Assembly (NCBI GenBank): GCA_016719015.1
Contig: JADKAZ010000001.1
Span: forward strand, 1,178,001-1,242,000
Reading direction: 5' to 3'
Source of the DNA: Chitinophagaceae bacterium
GTDB taxonomy: Bacteria; Bacteroidota; Bacteroidia; Chitinophagales; Chitinophagaceae
Length of the DNA: 64,000 nucleotides
Below are positions 1 to 7,397 of the stretch, piece by piece; the first letter of the stretch is position 1, and the number at the start of each line of letters is the position of its first letter. The translations under genes and the position numbers were made by a program. The notes under the pieces were generated by a model that worked only from the letters and a program-made list of their open reading frames with translations, made no database searches and was not told the origin of the DNA.

Positions 1-605
1 CCGCTCCCATCACAATTTCCGCACTCGTCATTTCCATTCATACCATCTCCGCCACAATTATTACACATAATAAGAGGGCTTGCAATGCCATCTTCGCCAC
101 ACTGCGCTATCATACCCAAAAGCCCTACTGGGGAGCTGGTTAAAGAACTTATTGTGGAATAAATAATCGAATGGGGGTTATCAAAAGTTACATATTCAGA
201 AATAGAATTTCCGTCTCCATCCACATCAAGAGCTGTCAGATCTATCGTATCCATTTTTTGTTTCTTGCTCTTTCCCGCTTCGTAAAACGTCATTTCAAAA
301 TCGATATACCAATTTTGATTAGGCGCAACTAATCCAGGCAGACCAAACTCCGGTTGAAAAGCTTTCATCCATCCAAGAACTGAATTGTCAATTGTTGACA
401 TTACAATATCATTCCTTGAAAATTTTTTCAATTTTACCTCTGCATCAACACCTGCTGTTACATTACTAAAGCGATATACCGCTCCTTGTTGATTGGCAGT
501 ACCATTTACTAGAACCGGATTTTGGAAGATTAGTTCCGGACCAGACTGGGAGAAGGCTGCAATGTTGATTAATAAAGAGACAATAAAGAATAAAAATGTT
601 TTCAT
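1..605 (-). CDS. Secreted protein of unknown function, C-terminal part missing
   Basis: The frame starts at the ATG at 603-605 and is open to the left edge (201 codons seen), so the gene is cut by the window. The N-terminus is a signal peptide (MKTFLFFIVSLLINIAAFSQ). The mature part has no domain I recognise up to about residue 175. Its last visible part is a cysteine-rich run with CNNCGGDG and CGNCDG spacing, reminiscent of the CxxCxGxG repeats of the DnaJ zinc centre; two repeat units are visible before the edge. A consensus promoter and a hairpin-bearing leader precede it. Function unknown. Confidence 0.75.
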   Translation of the reverse strand, partial: MKTFLFFIVSLLINIAAFSQSGPELIFQNPVLVNGTANQQGAVYRFSNVTAGVDAEVKLKKFSRNDIVMSTIDNSVLGWMKAFQPEFGLPGLVAPNQNWYIDFEMTFYEAGKSKKQKMDTIDLTALDVDGDGNSISEYVTFDNPHSIIYSTISSLTSSPVGLLGMIAQCGEDGIASPLIMCNNCGGDGMNGNDECGNCDGS

Positions 606-696
606 CGTTTTCGTTTGAGGGTTCAAGATTAAAATAGACCGTGTTGTTCATTTGAACTTGTCCTTCAGATAGCAATGAAAACCGATAAGTATGGGT

Positions 697-744
697 TGAA
701 ACAGACAGGAGCGTAGTTCTCCTTTACGTGAGTAGTTTGTTTCA
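697..744 (-). promoter_or_regulatory. Nested hairpin in the 5' leader of the gene ending at 605
   Basis: Outer arms TGAAACA (697-703) and TGTTTCA (738-744) pair, and inner arms AGGAG (707-711) and CTCCT (719-723) pair. It lies between the predicted promoter (790-821) and the start codon at 605, in a leader of roughly 180 nt. No U-run follows on the minus strand, so it is not a standard terminator. Role unknown; a regulatory leader is an inference. Confidence 0.4.
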
Positions 745-789
745 GGGGTCGGATTTCGTCGTTTTCTAAGGGATTGTTCGATTCTGAGA

Positions 790-821
790 CAAACATAATA
801 CGCAGTTATTTTACTTGCAAA
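790..821 (-). promoter_or_regulatory. Bacteroidota-type promoter for the gene ending at 605
   Basis: On the minus strand TTTG (818-821) is followed after 20 nt by TATGTTTG (790-797), an exact match to the TTTG / TAnnTTTG pattern of the Bacteroidota primary sigma factor with the usual spacing. Confidence 0.6.
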
Positions 822-1091
822 TTTTTCACGGATTATTTCGCAAAAAATACCGTATTTTCTGTAGTATAAATACTATTTATATTGATTATCAACAATGTAC
901 AGAAAATATAAAATATAATTTTAAGTGTTATTACCTCACTAAAGTATCGTAAAAATCTTCCTTTTTTGAAATCTTACTAAAAACTTGCGAGTCTCAACCA
1001 GATTCAAAAAAATTGAAAGTGGCTTTACTAATAGAAAAAAGACAACTATTAAATTAGACTGCAGGATAGTGCTCACAATCGAATAAGCAAA
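822..1091. other. AT-rich intergenic stretch, nothing recognised
   Basis: This is the remainder of the 535-nt gap between atpA and the left-edge gene. It is strongly AT-rich and I see no open frame with coding character, no tRNA and no further strong hairpin. Confidence 0.5.
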
Positions 1092-1119
1092 TAAAAAATC
1101 CCGCCCGTAGGCAGGATTT
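1092..1119 (-). terminator. Terminator of the atp operon
   Basis: On the minus strand AAATCCTGCC, loop TACG, GGCGGGATTT pairs (with one G-T pair) and is followed by TTTTAT. It lies 22 nt after the atpA stop codon, so the transcript appears to end here without atpG. Confidence 0.8.
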
Positions 1120-1140
1120 CTAAATCAGTAAAAACCACTA

Positions 1141-2718
1141 TTATTTATATTGGGGTATTATTCCTTGTGCCAGTTCCACCATCTTCTTAATGCCCTCTTC
1201 CGGTAAATTACCTTTCTTGAACTCGGCCATAACATCTGGTAATTTGTTGTCCATTTCCATCAGGAAATGCTCTTCAAATTCCTTCACTCTTTTTACGGCT
1301 ACATCCTTCAATAATCCGTTTGTACCGAGATAGATAATCGCCACCTGCTTTTCAACTGCAAATGGAGAATACTGTGCCTGTTTCAGCACTTCCACATTTC
1401 TTGCTCCTTTATCAATTACATTCTTGGTAGCCGCATCCAAATCGCCACCAAATTTAGAGAAGGCCTCTAATTCACGGTAAAGGGCCTGGTCAAGTTTCAA
1501 CGTACCGGCCACTTTCTTCATTGATTTAATCTGAGCATTACCACCCACACGGCTAACGGAGATACCTACGTTAATGGCAGGACGGATACCTGATAAGAAC
1601 AGGTTTGTCTCCAAAAATATCTGTCCGTCTGTAATAGAGATTACGTTTGTTGGAATATAGGCTGATACGTCACCAGCCTGTGTTTCGATGATCGGTAATG
1701 CAGTTAATGAACCGCCTCCTTTCACCAGGTGTTTGATTGTATCCGGAAGGTCGTTCATGTTCTTAACCATTTCATCATTATTGATAACCTTCGCAGCTCT
1801 TTCCAATAAACGGCTGTGCAGATAGAATACATCACCAGGGTATGCCTCACGACCCGGTGGACGACGTAATAATAATGATACTTCACGATAAGCTACCGCT
1901 TGTTTTGAAAGATCATCATAGATGATCAAAGCTGGACGACCGGTATCCCGGAAAAACTCTCCGATAGCAGCACCGGCAAAAGGAGCATAGAATTGTAATG
2001 GAGCAGGGTCAGATGCAGAAGCTGCTACTATAGTGGTGTACTCCATCGCACCGGCATCAGCCAATGTTTGCATTACACCTGCAATGGTTGAAGCTTTCTG
2101 ACCAATTGCTACATATATACAATAAACAGGTTTGCCTGCAGCAAAAAATTCTCTTTGGTTTATAATAGTGTCAACAGCAATAGCTGTCTTGCCAGTCTGG
2201 CGGTCACCAATGATAAGTTCCCGTTGGCCACGACCGATAGGAATCATCGCATCAATTGCTTTGATACCTGTTTGTAATGGTTCCTTCACCGGTTCACGGA
2301 AGATAACACCAGGTGCTTTTCTTTCTAACGGCATTTCATACAACTCACCGGTAATTGGTCCTTTACCATCTATCGGATGACCTAATGTATTCACCACACG
2401 GCCCGACATGCCTTCTCCCACTTTAATAGAAGCGATCTGCCCGGTACGTTTTACTTTAGCACCCTCTTTGATTGCTCCGCTCTCTCCCATCAGTACCACT
2501 CCCACATTATCTTCTTCCAGGTTCAAGGCGATAGCTCTCACACCACTTTCAAATTCTACCAGTTCACCATAGCGAACATTACCTAATCCATATACCCGGG
2601 CAATACCATCACCTACCTGCAATACAGTACCTACTTCTTCAAGGTCTGCACCGGCATTAAAGTTGCTTAGCTGCTGGCGCAGTATCGCTGATATTTCATC
2701 TGGTTTAATCTCTGCCAT
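1141..2718 (-). CDS. atpA: F1F0 ATP synthase subunit alpha
   Basis: Non-catalytic nucleotide-binding subunit of the F1 hexamer (alpha3beta3) on the cytoplasmic side of the inner membrane. At 525 aa it has the usual length: N-terminal beta-barrel (about 1-95), a nucleotide-binding domain with P-loop GDRQTGKT at 171-178, and a C-terminal helical domain. The alpha-type signature around SGIRPAINVGISVSRVGG is present. It is the last gene of atpB-E-F-H-A, 107 nt after atpH, and a terminator follows at once, so the gamma subunit gene that often comes next is not here. Confidence 0.97.
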   Translation of the reverse strand: MAEIKPDEISAILRQQLSNFNAGADLEEVGTVLQVGDGIARVYGLGNVRYGELVEFESGVRAIALNLEEDNVGVVLMGESGAIKEGAKVKRTGQIASIKVGEGMSGRVVNTLGHPIDGKGPITGELYEMPLERKAPGVIFREPVKEPLQTGIKAIDAMIPIGRGQRELIIGDRQTGKTAIAVDTIINQREFFAAGKPVYCIYVAIGQKASTIAGVMQTLADAGAMEYTTIVAASASDPAPLQFYAPFAGAAIGEFFRDTGRPALIIYDDLSKQAVAYREVSLLLRRPPGREAYPGDVFYLHSRLLERAAKVINNDEMVKNMNDLPDTIKHLVKGGGSLTALPIIETQAGDVSAYIPTNVISITDGQIFLETNLFLSGIRPAINVGISVSRVGGNAQIKSMKKVAGTLKLDQALYRELEAFSKFGGDLDAATKNVIDKGARNVEVLKQAQYSPFAVEKQVAIIYLGTNGLLKDVAVKRVKEFEEHFLMEMDNKLPDVMAEFKKGNLPEEGIKKMVELAQGIIPQYK

Positions 2719-2732
2719 ATTATTATGTTTTT

Positions 2733-2758
2733 GCCCCCATCCCCTAAAGGGGGGTTTG
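2733..2758. repeat. CCCCTAAAGGGG-type palindromic repeat between atpH and atpA
   Basis: CCCCTAAAGGGG (2741-2752) within a C-rich then G-rich context, in the atpH-atpA gap. Similar C-tract/G-tract palindromes occur at 49175-49203 and 49290-49306, so this is one copy of a short dispersed repeat. Function unknown; it could fold in the mRNA. Confidence 0.5.
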
Positions 2759-2825
2759 GAAATTTTCTTTTATTTTAAAGCTTCCAGGGTTAGAAGTTTT
2801 AATATTTTTAACCGTTTAACATTCA

Positions 2826-3389
2826 CTATCTGACGTTATAAATAAAGTCGTTGTTTTCAAATTGTTTGGCGATCGTTTTCAGATCATAGGATACACTTGC
2901 CTCCACCAGTTTATCGCCTGCCTGCAAAATAAAACCACCAATAATCTCCGGATCTACTTTTTCCTCCAATTCCACATTTTCAAACCCAATCGATTTTTTT
3001 ACCTGTTCGATAACTGCATTTCTTAATGTATCAGAAACCGGGGCAGCGGTTGTTAATTTAATCGTCTGGATATTTTTTTTCACTTTATAGGCAGTGACAA
3101 ATGCATTACTGATTTCAGGCAAATTACTTTCCCGGCCTTTAGTAATTAGCAACCTGTTAAAACCAGCTGTGATTTCGCTTATATTACCCCCTGTAATAGC
3201 TTCAAGAATTTTCTTTTTAGTATCTCCCTTGATAATAGGACTACGGAGCAGGTTAACAAAATCACGGTTGCTTTTGCAAACATCTCTCAGCCATTGCATA
3301 TCTGCATATACAGACTCCAACTCACCTCTTTCAATTGCAAGGTCAATTAATGATTTGGCGTATCTCGTTGCTAAACGTGGATTTGGCAT
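2826..3389 (-). CDS. atpH: F1F0 ATP synthase subunit delta
   Basis: Delta (OSCP) subunit that ties the F1 head to the b-subunit peripheral stalk. The 187 aa fit the family: an N-terminal six-helix domain starting ATRYAKSLIDLAIERG and a C-terminal region with DPEIIGGFILQAGDKLVEAS, a typical OSCP ending. It sits between atpF and atpA, the standard place. Separated from atpF by 72 nt that hold a GAG/CGAG repeat. Confidence 0.95.
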   Translation of the reverse strand: MPNPRLATRYAKSLIDLAIERGELESVYADMQWLRDVCKSNRDFVNLLRSPIIKGDTKKKILEAITGGNISEITAGFNRLLITKGRESNLPEISNAFVTAYKVKKNIQTIKLTTAAPVSDTLRNAVIEQVKKSIGFENVELEEKVDPEIIGGFILQAGDKLVEASVSYDLKTIAKQFENNDFIYNVR

Positions 3390-3391
3390 AA

Positions 3392-3461
3392 TTTATAGCT
3401 TCGAGCATTGAGCTTTGAGTTTCGAGACAGAAGCGACTAAACTCACAGCTCTCAGCTGTTC
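3392..3461. repeat. GAGCTTTGAG/TTTCGAG-type intergenic repeat
   Basis: The atpF-atpH spacer is made of alternating GAG-containing words (TTCGAGCATTGAG, CTTTGAGTTTCGAG) followed by CTCACAGCTCTCAGCTG, which can partly pair with them. The same kind of sequence fills the gaps at 10548-10632 and 35806-35880. All three copies lie inside operons. Confidence 0.5.
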
Positions 3462-3956
3462 TTAATTCATTTTTACTTCATCAACCAGTCCTTTAATATA
3501 CGATTCCTGTGCTTGTTTATCAGCAAGTTCTCTTCTCAATATTTTTTCACTTACTTCAATAACCAGTTTACCCACCTGGTTTTTCACATCTGTTAAGGCA
3601 GCCATTTTTTGCGCATCGATAGCAGCCTGGGTTTCAGCAAGTATTTTATTGGCTTCTACTTTAGCCTGCTCCTTTGCTTCGTTAATGATCCTGTCTTTTG
3701 TCTCTCTTGCTTCTTTTAACAGCTTTCCTCTTTCTTCACGGGCAGTTGCCAGTAAAGCTTCGTTCTCATTCTTCATCTGTGCCATTTCTTCTTTCACTTT
3801 TTCAGCAGTAGCCAAAGACTCAGCAATGGCTTCTTCTCTTTTCTTAAGACCGCCGACAATAGCAGGCCAGGCAAATTTTTTCAAAATGAAAAAAACGATA
3901 AGAAAAGCCAGCATCGTCCAGATAATCAAACCAAATGAAGGCGTAAGTAATTGCAT
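3462..3956 (-). CDS. atpF: F1F0 ATP synthase subunit b
   Basis: Peripheral-stalk subunit of the F0 part. The 164 aa start with one membrane helix (about residues 5-27, LIIWTMLAFLIVFFILKKFAWP) and continue as a long charged, alanine- and glutamate-rich helix/coiled coil, as expected for a dimerising b subunit. Lies between atpE and atpH in the minus-strand operon. Confidence 0.95.
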   Translation of the reverse strand: MQLLTPSFGLIIWTMLAFLIVFFILKKFAWPAIVGGLKKREEAIAESLATAEKVKEEMAQMKNENEALLATAREERGKLLKEARETKDRIINEAKEQAKVEANKILAETQAAIDAQKMAALTDVKNQVGKLVIEVSEKILRRELADKQAQESYIKGLVDEVKMN

Positions 3957-3998
3957 AGAAAAAAATTTATACGTCGCTAATTAAAAATCAAATTAAAA

Positions 3999-4031
3999 AC
4001 TGCATCCTCCGCCCTGTGCATTGGATGCAGT
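3999..4031 (-). terminator. Intra-operon hairpin after atpE, terminator-like
   Basis: On the minus strand ACTGCATCC (4023-4031) pairs perfectly with GGATGCAGT (3999-4007) and is followed by TTTTAATTT. It begins 6 nt after the atpE stop and precedes atpF. It may act as a partial terminator or an mRNA-stabilising 3' end that raises c-subunit output over the downstream subunits (inference). Confidence 0.6.
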
Positions 4032-4037
4032 AGTTTT

Positions 4038-4274
4038 TTAAAGCACCATCGCAAGGAAACCAATGATGATGGAGAACAACGCAGCTCCTTCTACCAGGGC
4101 GGCAGTAAGGATCATGTTGCTTCTGATGTCATTGATAGCTTCCGGCTGACGGGCAATAGCTTCCAGGGCTCCTTTACCGATCTGGCCAATACCAATACCA
4201 GCACCGATAGCACCCAGACCTGCGCCAATTGCACCACCTGCATTTGCCATGTCTGCTAAGAGAGTTAAATCCAT
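4038..4274 (-). CDS. atpE: F1F0 ATP synthase subunit c
   Basis: Rotor-ring proteolipid of F0. The 78 aa form a two-helix hairpin: a glycine-rich first helix (GAGLGAIGAGIGIG), a polar loop ARQPE, and a second helix with the ion-binding glutamate in ALVEGAALF. The residue after this glutamate is Gly instead of the Ser/Thr typical of sodium-binding rings, which argues for proton coupling. A hairpin directly follows the stop codon. Confidence 0.96.
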   Translation of the reverse strand: MDLTLLADMANAGGAIGAGLGAIGAGIGIGQIGKGALEAIARQPEAINDIRSNMILTAALVEGAALFSIIIGFLAMVL

Positions 4275-4310
4275 GATTGTGATTTTATGTTTGATTAAAA
4301 AAAGACTTTA

Positions 4311-5489
4311 TTAATGATGTGCTTCCTCTGCATGATGTTCGCCTTCAAAAGCCTGGCCGATGAAAACCGCCGTCAGGTTAGTGAAGATGAATGCCTGCAA
4401 GAATGCCACTAATATTTCAATAAAATAAATAAACACAGTAAACCCGATAGACAAGGGTGCAAATCCAATTCCCACATATTGATTCAATGCACCTAAGATA
4501 AAAATCAGGGAGATCAGGCAAATGATAAGAATGTGACCCGCCACCATATTGGCAAACAACCTTATCATCAAGGCAAATGGCTTGGTAAACACACCCAGTA
4601 TCTCCACCGGCACAAGAATTGGTTTTACCCCCATCGGTACTGGCGGGTTAAAAATATGAGCCCAATAATGCTTATTGGTACTAAACATGATCACCACGAA
4701 GGAAATCAACGATAACACCAGTGTGAAAGCAATATTGCCGGTAACATTAGCCGACCCTGGTATCAATCCAAAGATGTTATTAATGAGGATAAAGAAAAAT
4801 ATAGTAAGTAAAAGGGGTAAGTACCGTGGATATTTATGACCCAAATTAGGTTTCGCTACTTCATCTTTCACAAAATTCACTACAGTCTCTATAGTGTTCT
4901 GCATTCCTTTGGGGGCAGAAGTAACACCTTCTCCTTTATGGTAACGCTTTGCAACTGCCAGCATTATCCATACAAGGACGATCAGTGCCAACATCATCTG
5001 GACAACATTGCGGGTAAGAGAAATGTCATACACCTTAACTGTTGAATCGAACTTTCCATCTTCGGTTACCGGAACAATAGAACCCACGAAGAATTTCTTA
5101 GGGTCCAATCCTAATTCAGCCCTGTTATGCTCAGTCAGGACCATGTAACCTTTGTAGGCTTCATGACCATGATGAAATTTGGAGGACATAAAAGTAGTAA
5201 GCCCTCTTTGCGGAGAATAAAGAATAACAGGTAATGGAATCGTCACATGCTTTTGATGTTCTTTCGGGCCATATGAAAGGAAATGGAATTCATGAGCATC
5301 CATAATATGGCCAAAAATGACCTCGTTGGCATCAAATAATTTGGGCTTTTTTACTTCCCCATGCTGCTCAGCCGGCTGACCATTATTTTCATGGTCTTCC
5401 TGGCCCAAAACTGGCAAAGAATTTATAACGAAAAATACGCTGAAAGCCGCTACCAATAAGGATTTTAAACGTCCTGAGATCATACCCAT
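4311..5489 (-). CDS. atpB: F1F0 ATP synthase subunit a
   Basis: Membrane stator that forms the proton half-channels against the c ring. The reading frame stays open up to 5561, but a promoter -7 box (TATCTTTG, 5504-5511) lies inside that extension, so I take the ATG at 5489 (392 aa; the ATG at 5483 is also possible). A signal peptide ending near PVLGQ and about 150 periplasmic residues rich in His and acidic residues come before the membrane core. This long N-terminus is usual for Bacteroidota. The core has the conserved Arg in PFALMIRLFANMVAGH. First gene of the atp operon. Confidence 0.93.
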   Translation of the reverse strand: MGMISGRLKSLLVAAFSVFFVINSLPVLGQEDHENNGQPAEQHGEVKKPKLFDANEVIFGHIMDAHEFHFLSYGPKEHQKHVTIPLPVILYSPQRGLTTFMSSKFHHGHEAYKGYMVLTEHNRAELGLDPKKFFVGSIVPVTEDGKFDSTVKVYDISLTRNVVQMMLALIVLVWIMLAVAKRYHKGEGVTSAPKGMQNTIETVVNFVKDEVAKPNLGHKYPRYLPLLLTIFFFILINNIFGLIPGSANVTGNIAFTLVLSLISFVVIMFSTNKHYWAHIFNPPVPMGVKPILVPVEILGVFTKPFALMIRLFANMVAGHILIICLISLIFILGALNQYVGIGFAPLSIGFTVFIYFIEILVAFLQAFIFTNLTAVFIGQAFEGEHHAEEAHH

Positions 5490-5503
5490 CCTGAAATTTG
5501 CGG

Positions 5504-5511
5504 CAAAGATA
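5504..5511 (-). promoter_or_regulatory. -7 element of the atp operon promoter
   Basis: TATCTTTG on the minus strand fits TAnnTTTG exactly and lies 14 nt upstream of the chosen atpB start. I see no good TTTG at the -33 position. It implies the atp genes have a promoter of their own inside the end of the ABC transporter region. Confidence 0.45.
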
Positions 5512-5570
5512 AGGGGGTGGGGTTTAAAAACCTTGAAAAAGGGAAAAAAGGGAATTGCCAATTCTGAAAA

Positions 5571-7337
5571 TCAAGACACCTTAGTTTTATCATCAAATTG
5601 TAGCTGATAAAGTTTGAAATAATATCCCCGTAAAGCCAGCAATTCATCATGGGTCCCCATCTCTTTTACCTCGCCTTTGTCTAAAACGATGATCTTGCTG
5701 GCCTTGCGGATAGTCGACAGCCGGTGGGCAATTACAATAGAAGTCCTTCCTTTAATTAAGGTATCAATAGCATGCTGAATAAGCATTTCACTTTCGGTGT
5801 CCACGGAAGAAGTGGCTTCATCAAGAATCAGGATTGAAGGGTTATATAATAAGGCCCGTATAAAAGAGAGGAGTTGCCGCTGACCAAGTGATAAAGTAGC
5901 TCCCCTTTCCATTACATTATAATCATAGCCGCCGGGGAGGCGCATGATGAAATCATGCATATCAATCATTTTAGCCGCCTCAATCACTTTCTCCTTTGAT
6001 ATTCCAGGATTTCTGAGTGTTATATTATCGACTACTGAACCGGAAAACAAAAAAACATCCTGTAATACAACACCGACATTTTTTCGAAGAATGTTTAGCT
6101 GAAAATCTTCAATATCTATATCATCAATTTTTATCTGCCCTTTCTGAATATGGTACAGCCGATTCAACAAACTGATGATGGTTGTTTTTCCACTGCCGGT
6201 ATGACCAACGATGGCGATAGTTTCCCCTGGTTTGGCTTCAAAACTCACATCTTTCAATACATACTTATCATCGGTGTAAGCAAATGATACTTTATCAAAT
6301 TCAATTTTCCCCTTTACCACCTCCGGAGTATAATCACCTACGTCAGTGGCATAATCTTTATTATCCAGCACCTTAAAAACCCTTTCACTGGCAATGATTC
6401 CCATTTGCAGTATGTTGAATTTATCAGCTAAAACCCGGAGAGGCCTGAATAAAAGATTTAAGCAAAGAATAAAAGCCACTAATGTACCCTGCTGACTTTG
6501 TTGTAAATGAAATGCTTCTTTAGAGGTCCACCATACTGCTAAACCGATTGACAAAGCCAGTACGATCTCTACAACCGGAAAAAAAACCGAATAAGCAAAA
6601 ATGGCTTTGATATTGGCGTTGCGGTGCTCCCTGTTAATTTTTCTAAACTTATCGGCCTCCCTTTCCTCTGCCGCAAAAGCCTGAACGATTGCCATACCTG
6701 TTAAATGCTCTTGTACAAAAGCATTGAGGCTGGCAACTGCATTTCTTACTTTAAAAAAAGAACGGTTGATGCTATTTTTAAAATAATAAGTAGCGATAAT
6801 GATTATGGGGAAGGGAATTAAGGCAATAAATGTCAATTGCCAATCTGTCCAGAACATAAAAACCAACACACAGGCAATAGAAAGTAAATCTGCAATGATG
6901 GGCACCAGCCCATCTGAGAAAATGTCATTGATTGATTCAATATCGTTAACCGTCCTGGTAGTTAGTGTTCCGATAGGAGTTTTATCAAATTGTGAAAGAT
7001 TAAGCCCCATAATTTTATTGTAAGTAGCCACCCGTAAATCTTTTACCACGGATTGCCCCAGCAAGGCTGTAGTAAATGAAAATAGAAACCTCATTGCTGT
7101 CTCTATTAATAATAATCCGATTTGAAATAGTGTAATATTGATAACCATCCGGGTAACAGAATGAGCAATGTAATCATTGACCGTTTGCTGAATCAGCATT
7201 GGCCTTATAGGGGTGATAATGGCCAGAAGAATGGCTAATGCAACAGACAGGTAAAACTTTTTCTTATAGGGGGCCGCATACCGAAACACCCTTCGCAACA
7301 GGGCAAAATCAAAAAAACTCTTTTTCGGTTCAGGCAA
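5571..7337 (-). CDS. ABC exporter, fused membrane and ATPase domains
   Basis: MsbA/MdlB-like half transporter of 588 aa that works as a dimer in the inner membrane. Residues about 20-310 form the six-helix ABC transmembrane domain. The ATPase domain follows with Walker A GHTGSGKTT (about 381-389), signature LSLGQRQ, Walker B ILILDEAT and H-loop AHRLS, all intact. The start is TTG at 7335-7337 and a TACATTTG -7 box lies 21 nt upstream. The substrate (lipid, drug or peptide) cannot be told from sequence. It is upstream of and in line with atpB, but atpB appears to have its own promoter. Confidence 0.9.
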   Translation of the reverse strand: MPEPKKSFFDFALLRRVFRYAAPYKKKFYLSVALAILLAIITPIRPMLIQQTVNDYIAHSVTRMVINITLFQIGLLLIETAMRFLFSFTTALLGQSVVKDLRVATYNKIMGLNLSQFDKTPIGTLTTRTVNDIESINDIFSDGLVPIIADLLSIACVLVFMFWTDWQLTFIALIPFPIIIIATYYFKNSINRSFFKVRNAVASLNAFVQEHLTGMAIVQAFAAEEREADKFRKINREHRNANIKAIFAYSVFFPVVEIVLALSIGLAVWWTSKEAFHLQQSQQGTLVAFILCLNLLFRPLRVLADKFNILQMGIIASERVFKVLDNKDYATDVGDYTPEVVKGKIEFDKVSFAYTDDKYVLKDVSFEAKPGETIAIVGHTGSGKTTIISLLNRLYHIQKGQIKIDDIDIEDFQLNILRKNVGVVLQDVFLFSGSVVDNITLRNPGISKEKVIEAAKMIDMHDFIMRLPGGYDYNVMERGATLSLGQRQLLSFIRALLYNPSILILDEATSSVDTESEMLIQHAIDTLIKGRTSIVIAHRLSTIRKASKIIVLDKGEVKEMGTHDELLALRGYYFKLYQLQFDDKTKVS

Positions 7338-7358
7338 AGTAAATAATTAAAAAGAAGA

Positions 7359-7366
7359 CAAATGTA
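7359..7366 (-). promoter_or_regulatory. -7 element for the ABC exporter gene
   Basis: TACATTTG on the minus strand, an exact TAnnTTTG match 21 nt before the TTG start. No clear -33 element. Confidence 0.45.
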
Positions 7367-7397
7367 GAAAGAAGGAAGCGATAATCGGGTTCTCTTA

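Noticed and set aside
466..675. 69-codon minus-strand frame
   Set aside because: It overlaps the signal-peptide gene in another frame; the latter has a consensus promoter and a clear signal peptide.
3094..3411. Long plus-strand frame over atpH
   Set aside because: It is antisense to a well-conserved gene and has no recognisable protein features.
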